Below the pieces are notes generated by a model, which ran no database searches, was not told where the DNA came from, and saw only the letters and a program-made list of their open reading frames with translations. The translations under genes were made by a program, and so were the position numbers. DNA of 5,589 nucleotides, taken from contig JAISRM010000067.1 of assembly GCA_031273645.1 (NCBI GenBank), positions 1 to 5,589 of the forward strand, given 5' to 3'. The stretch is from Endomicrobium sp. (GTDB lineage: Bacteria > Elusimicrobiota > Endomicrobiia > Endomicrobiales > Endomicrobiaceae). Shown here piece by piece: positions 5,211 through 5,589 of the stretch; the stretch's first letter is position 1, and every line of letters begins with the position of its first letter.

Positions 5211-5516
5211 AACGGCGGCTATTCCCATTTTCACGGGAATGACAGGCACAAACAAAACAGACACCGTCTGTATTCTATAAAACAGACGAAGTCCGCAGAC
5301 GCAGTCTGAAAAGAAATAATGTTAGAGACTATTATTAATATTAAAAATGGATCCCCGCTTTCGCGAGGATGACAACAGCGGCTATTCCCATTTTCACGGG
5401 AATGACAGGCACAAACAAAACAGACACCGTCTGTATTCTATAAAACAGACGAAGTCTGCAGACGCAGTCTGAAAAGAAATAATGTTAGAAACTATATTAA
5501 TATTAAAAATGGATTC
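5201..5516. repeat. 163-bp tandem duplication of repeat modules
   Basis: The sequence from 5201 recurs from 5364 with a constant offset of 163 bp (checked at 5221/5384, 5258/5421, 5283/5446 and 5296/5459). The copies differ by a few substitutions and a 1-bp gap in the AT linker. They part after TAAAAATGGAT, where copy 1 has a short TTTC-loop hairpin and copy 2 the long-hairpin form. Each unit holds a dRS3-like hairpin, three mini-hairpins and the linker. Confidence 0.88.
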
Positions 5517-5584
5517 CCACCCGATAGCAACATTCGGGCGCAGGCTGCTTAGGAAGAAAGAACATTAATACTTTCGGGAATGAC
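5459..5584 (-). repeat. Composite repeat element, long-hairpin form (copy 2, inverted relative to 745-870)
   Basis: The reverse complement matches 745-870 over 126 bp with 3 substitutions, all in the AT-rich linker. Its mini-hairpin (5459-5471) abuts another at 5446-5458. The two copies form an inverted pair around the flavodoxin gene and metal operon, although dispersed copies elsewhere are likely. Confidence 0.87.
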
Positions 5585-5589
5585 AGGCG

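Larger units (their letters stand above)
4820..5589. repeat. Intergenic repeat block 3 (dense mosaic, both orientations)
   Basis: From the ATPase stop to the window edge I see only repeats. Mini-hairpins lie at 4828-4840 (one mismatch), 4939-4951, 4952-4964, 5061-5073, 5085-5097, 5258-5270, 5283-5295 (one mismatch), 5296-5308, 5421-5433, 5446-5458 and 5459-5471. dRS3-like 20-mers lie at 5014-5033, 5221-5240 and 5384-5403; the last two have a C in place of T in one arm. Elements left of about 5075 read on the plus strand and those right of it on the minus strand. Open frames across this block are translations of the repeats. Confidence 0.85.

Noticed and set aside
745..5584. Composite transposon carrying metal resistance
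   Set aside because: The inverted 126-bp elements have no transposase or visible target-site duplication, and similar elements occur at several other points in the window, so the bracketing alone does not support mobility.
320..5589. CRISPR array
   Set aside because: Repeats are palindromic and mosaic, with irregular spacing and repeated rather than unique spacers; no cas genes are present.

Overview
This 5.6-kb window is from an AT-rich bacterial chromosome. It holds four protein genes separated by three intergenic blocks (about 320-1066, 1789-2216 and 4820-5589) packed with small palindromic repeats. The phylum cannot be fixed from these genes. The AT-rich codon use and repeat-filled spacers would suit a free-living or gut/host-associated Gram-negative lineage such as Elusimicrobiota, but that is a low-confidence guess.

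Left part, minus strand: the first 106 residues of a PIG-L/LmbE-type deacetylase-like protein run off the left edge (1-319). Its metal/catalytic motif is degenerate. After repeat block 1 comes a 211-aa flavodoxin-family protein (1087-1722) with an N-terminal membrane anchor. It ends in a hairpin with T-tracts on both sides, which can work as a terminator in either direction.

Right part, plus strand: a compact heavy-metal efflux operon. A consensus promoter (TTGACA, 17 bp, TATAAT) is overlapped at its start site by a 26-bp 12-2-12 operator. It drives an ArsR/SmtB-family metal sensor (2313-2675) and, 14 bp later, a P1B-type Zn/Cd/Pb-exporting ATPase (2690-4819). The expected logic is that the apo-sensor sits on the operator, metal binding releases it, and sensor and pump are made together. 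The sensor keeps ligands for both classical metal sites of its family (alpha3N and alpha5).

The repeats are the least ordinary part. They follow a modular grammar. A hairpin beginning GTCATTCC and ending GGAATCCA, whose commonest form is the 20-mer ATTCCC-N8-GGGAAT, is joined through one of two AT-rich linkers to a 13-bp mini-hairpin of the form CAGAC-NNN-GTCTG. The mini-hairpins occur about 27 times, always between genes, and show five stem variants that all keep base pairing. Elements lie in both orientations. They include a 126-bp inverted pair with 3 mismatches and a 163-bp tandem duplication. The 20-mer matches the published pattern of the neisserial dRS3 repeat, so the arrays look like a NIME-style mosaic outside Neisseria. 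I see no tRNA, rRNA, CRISPR array or transposase gene.
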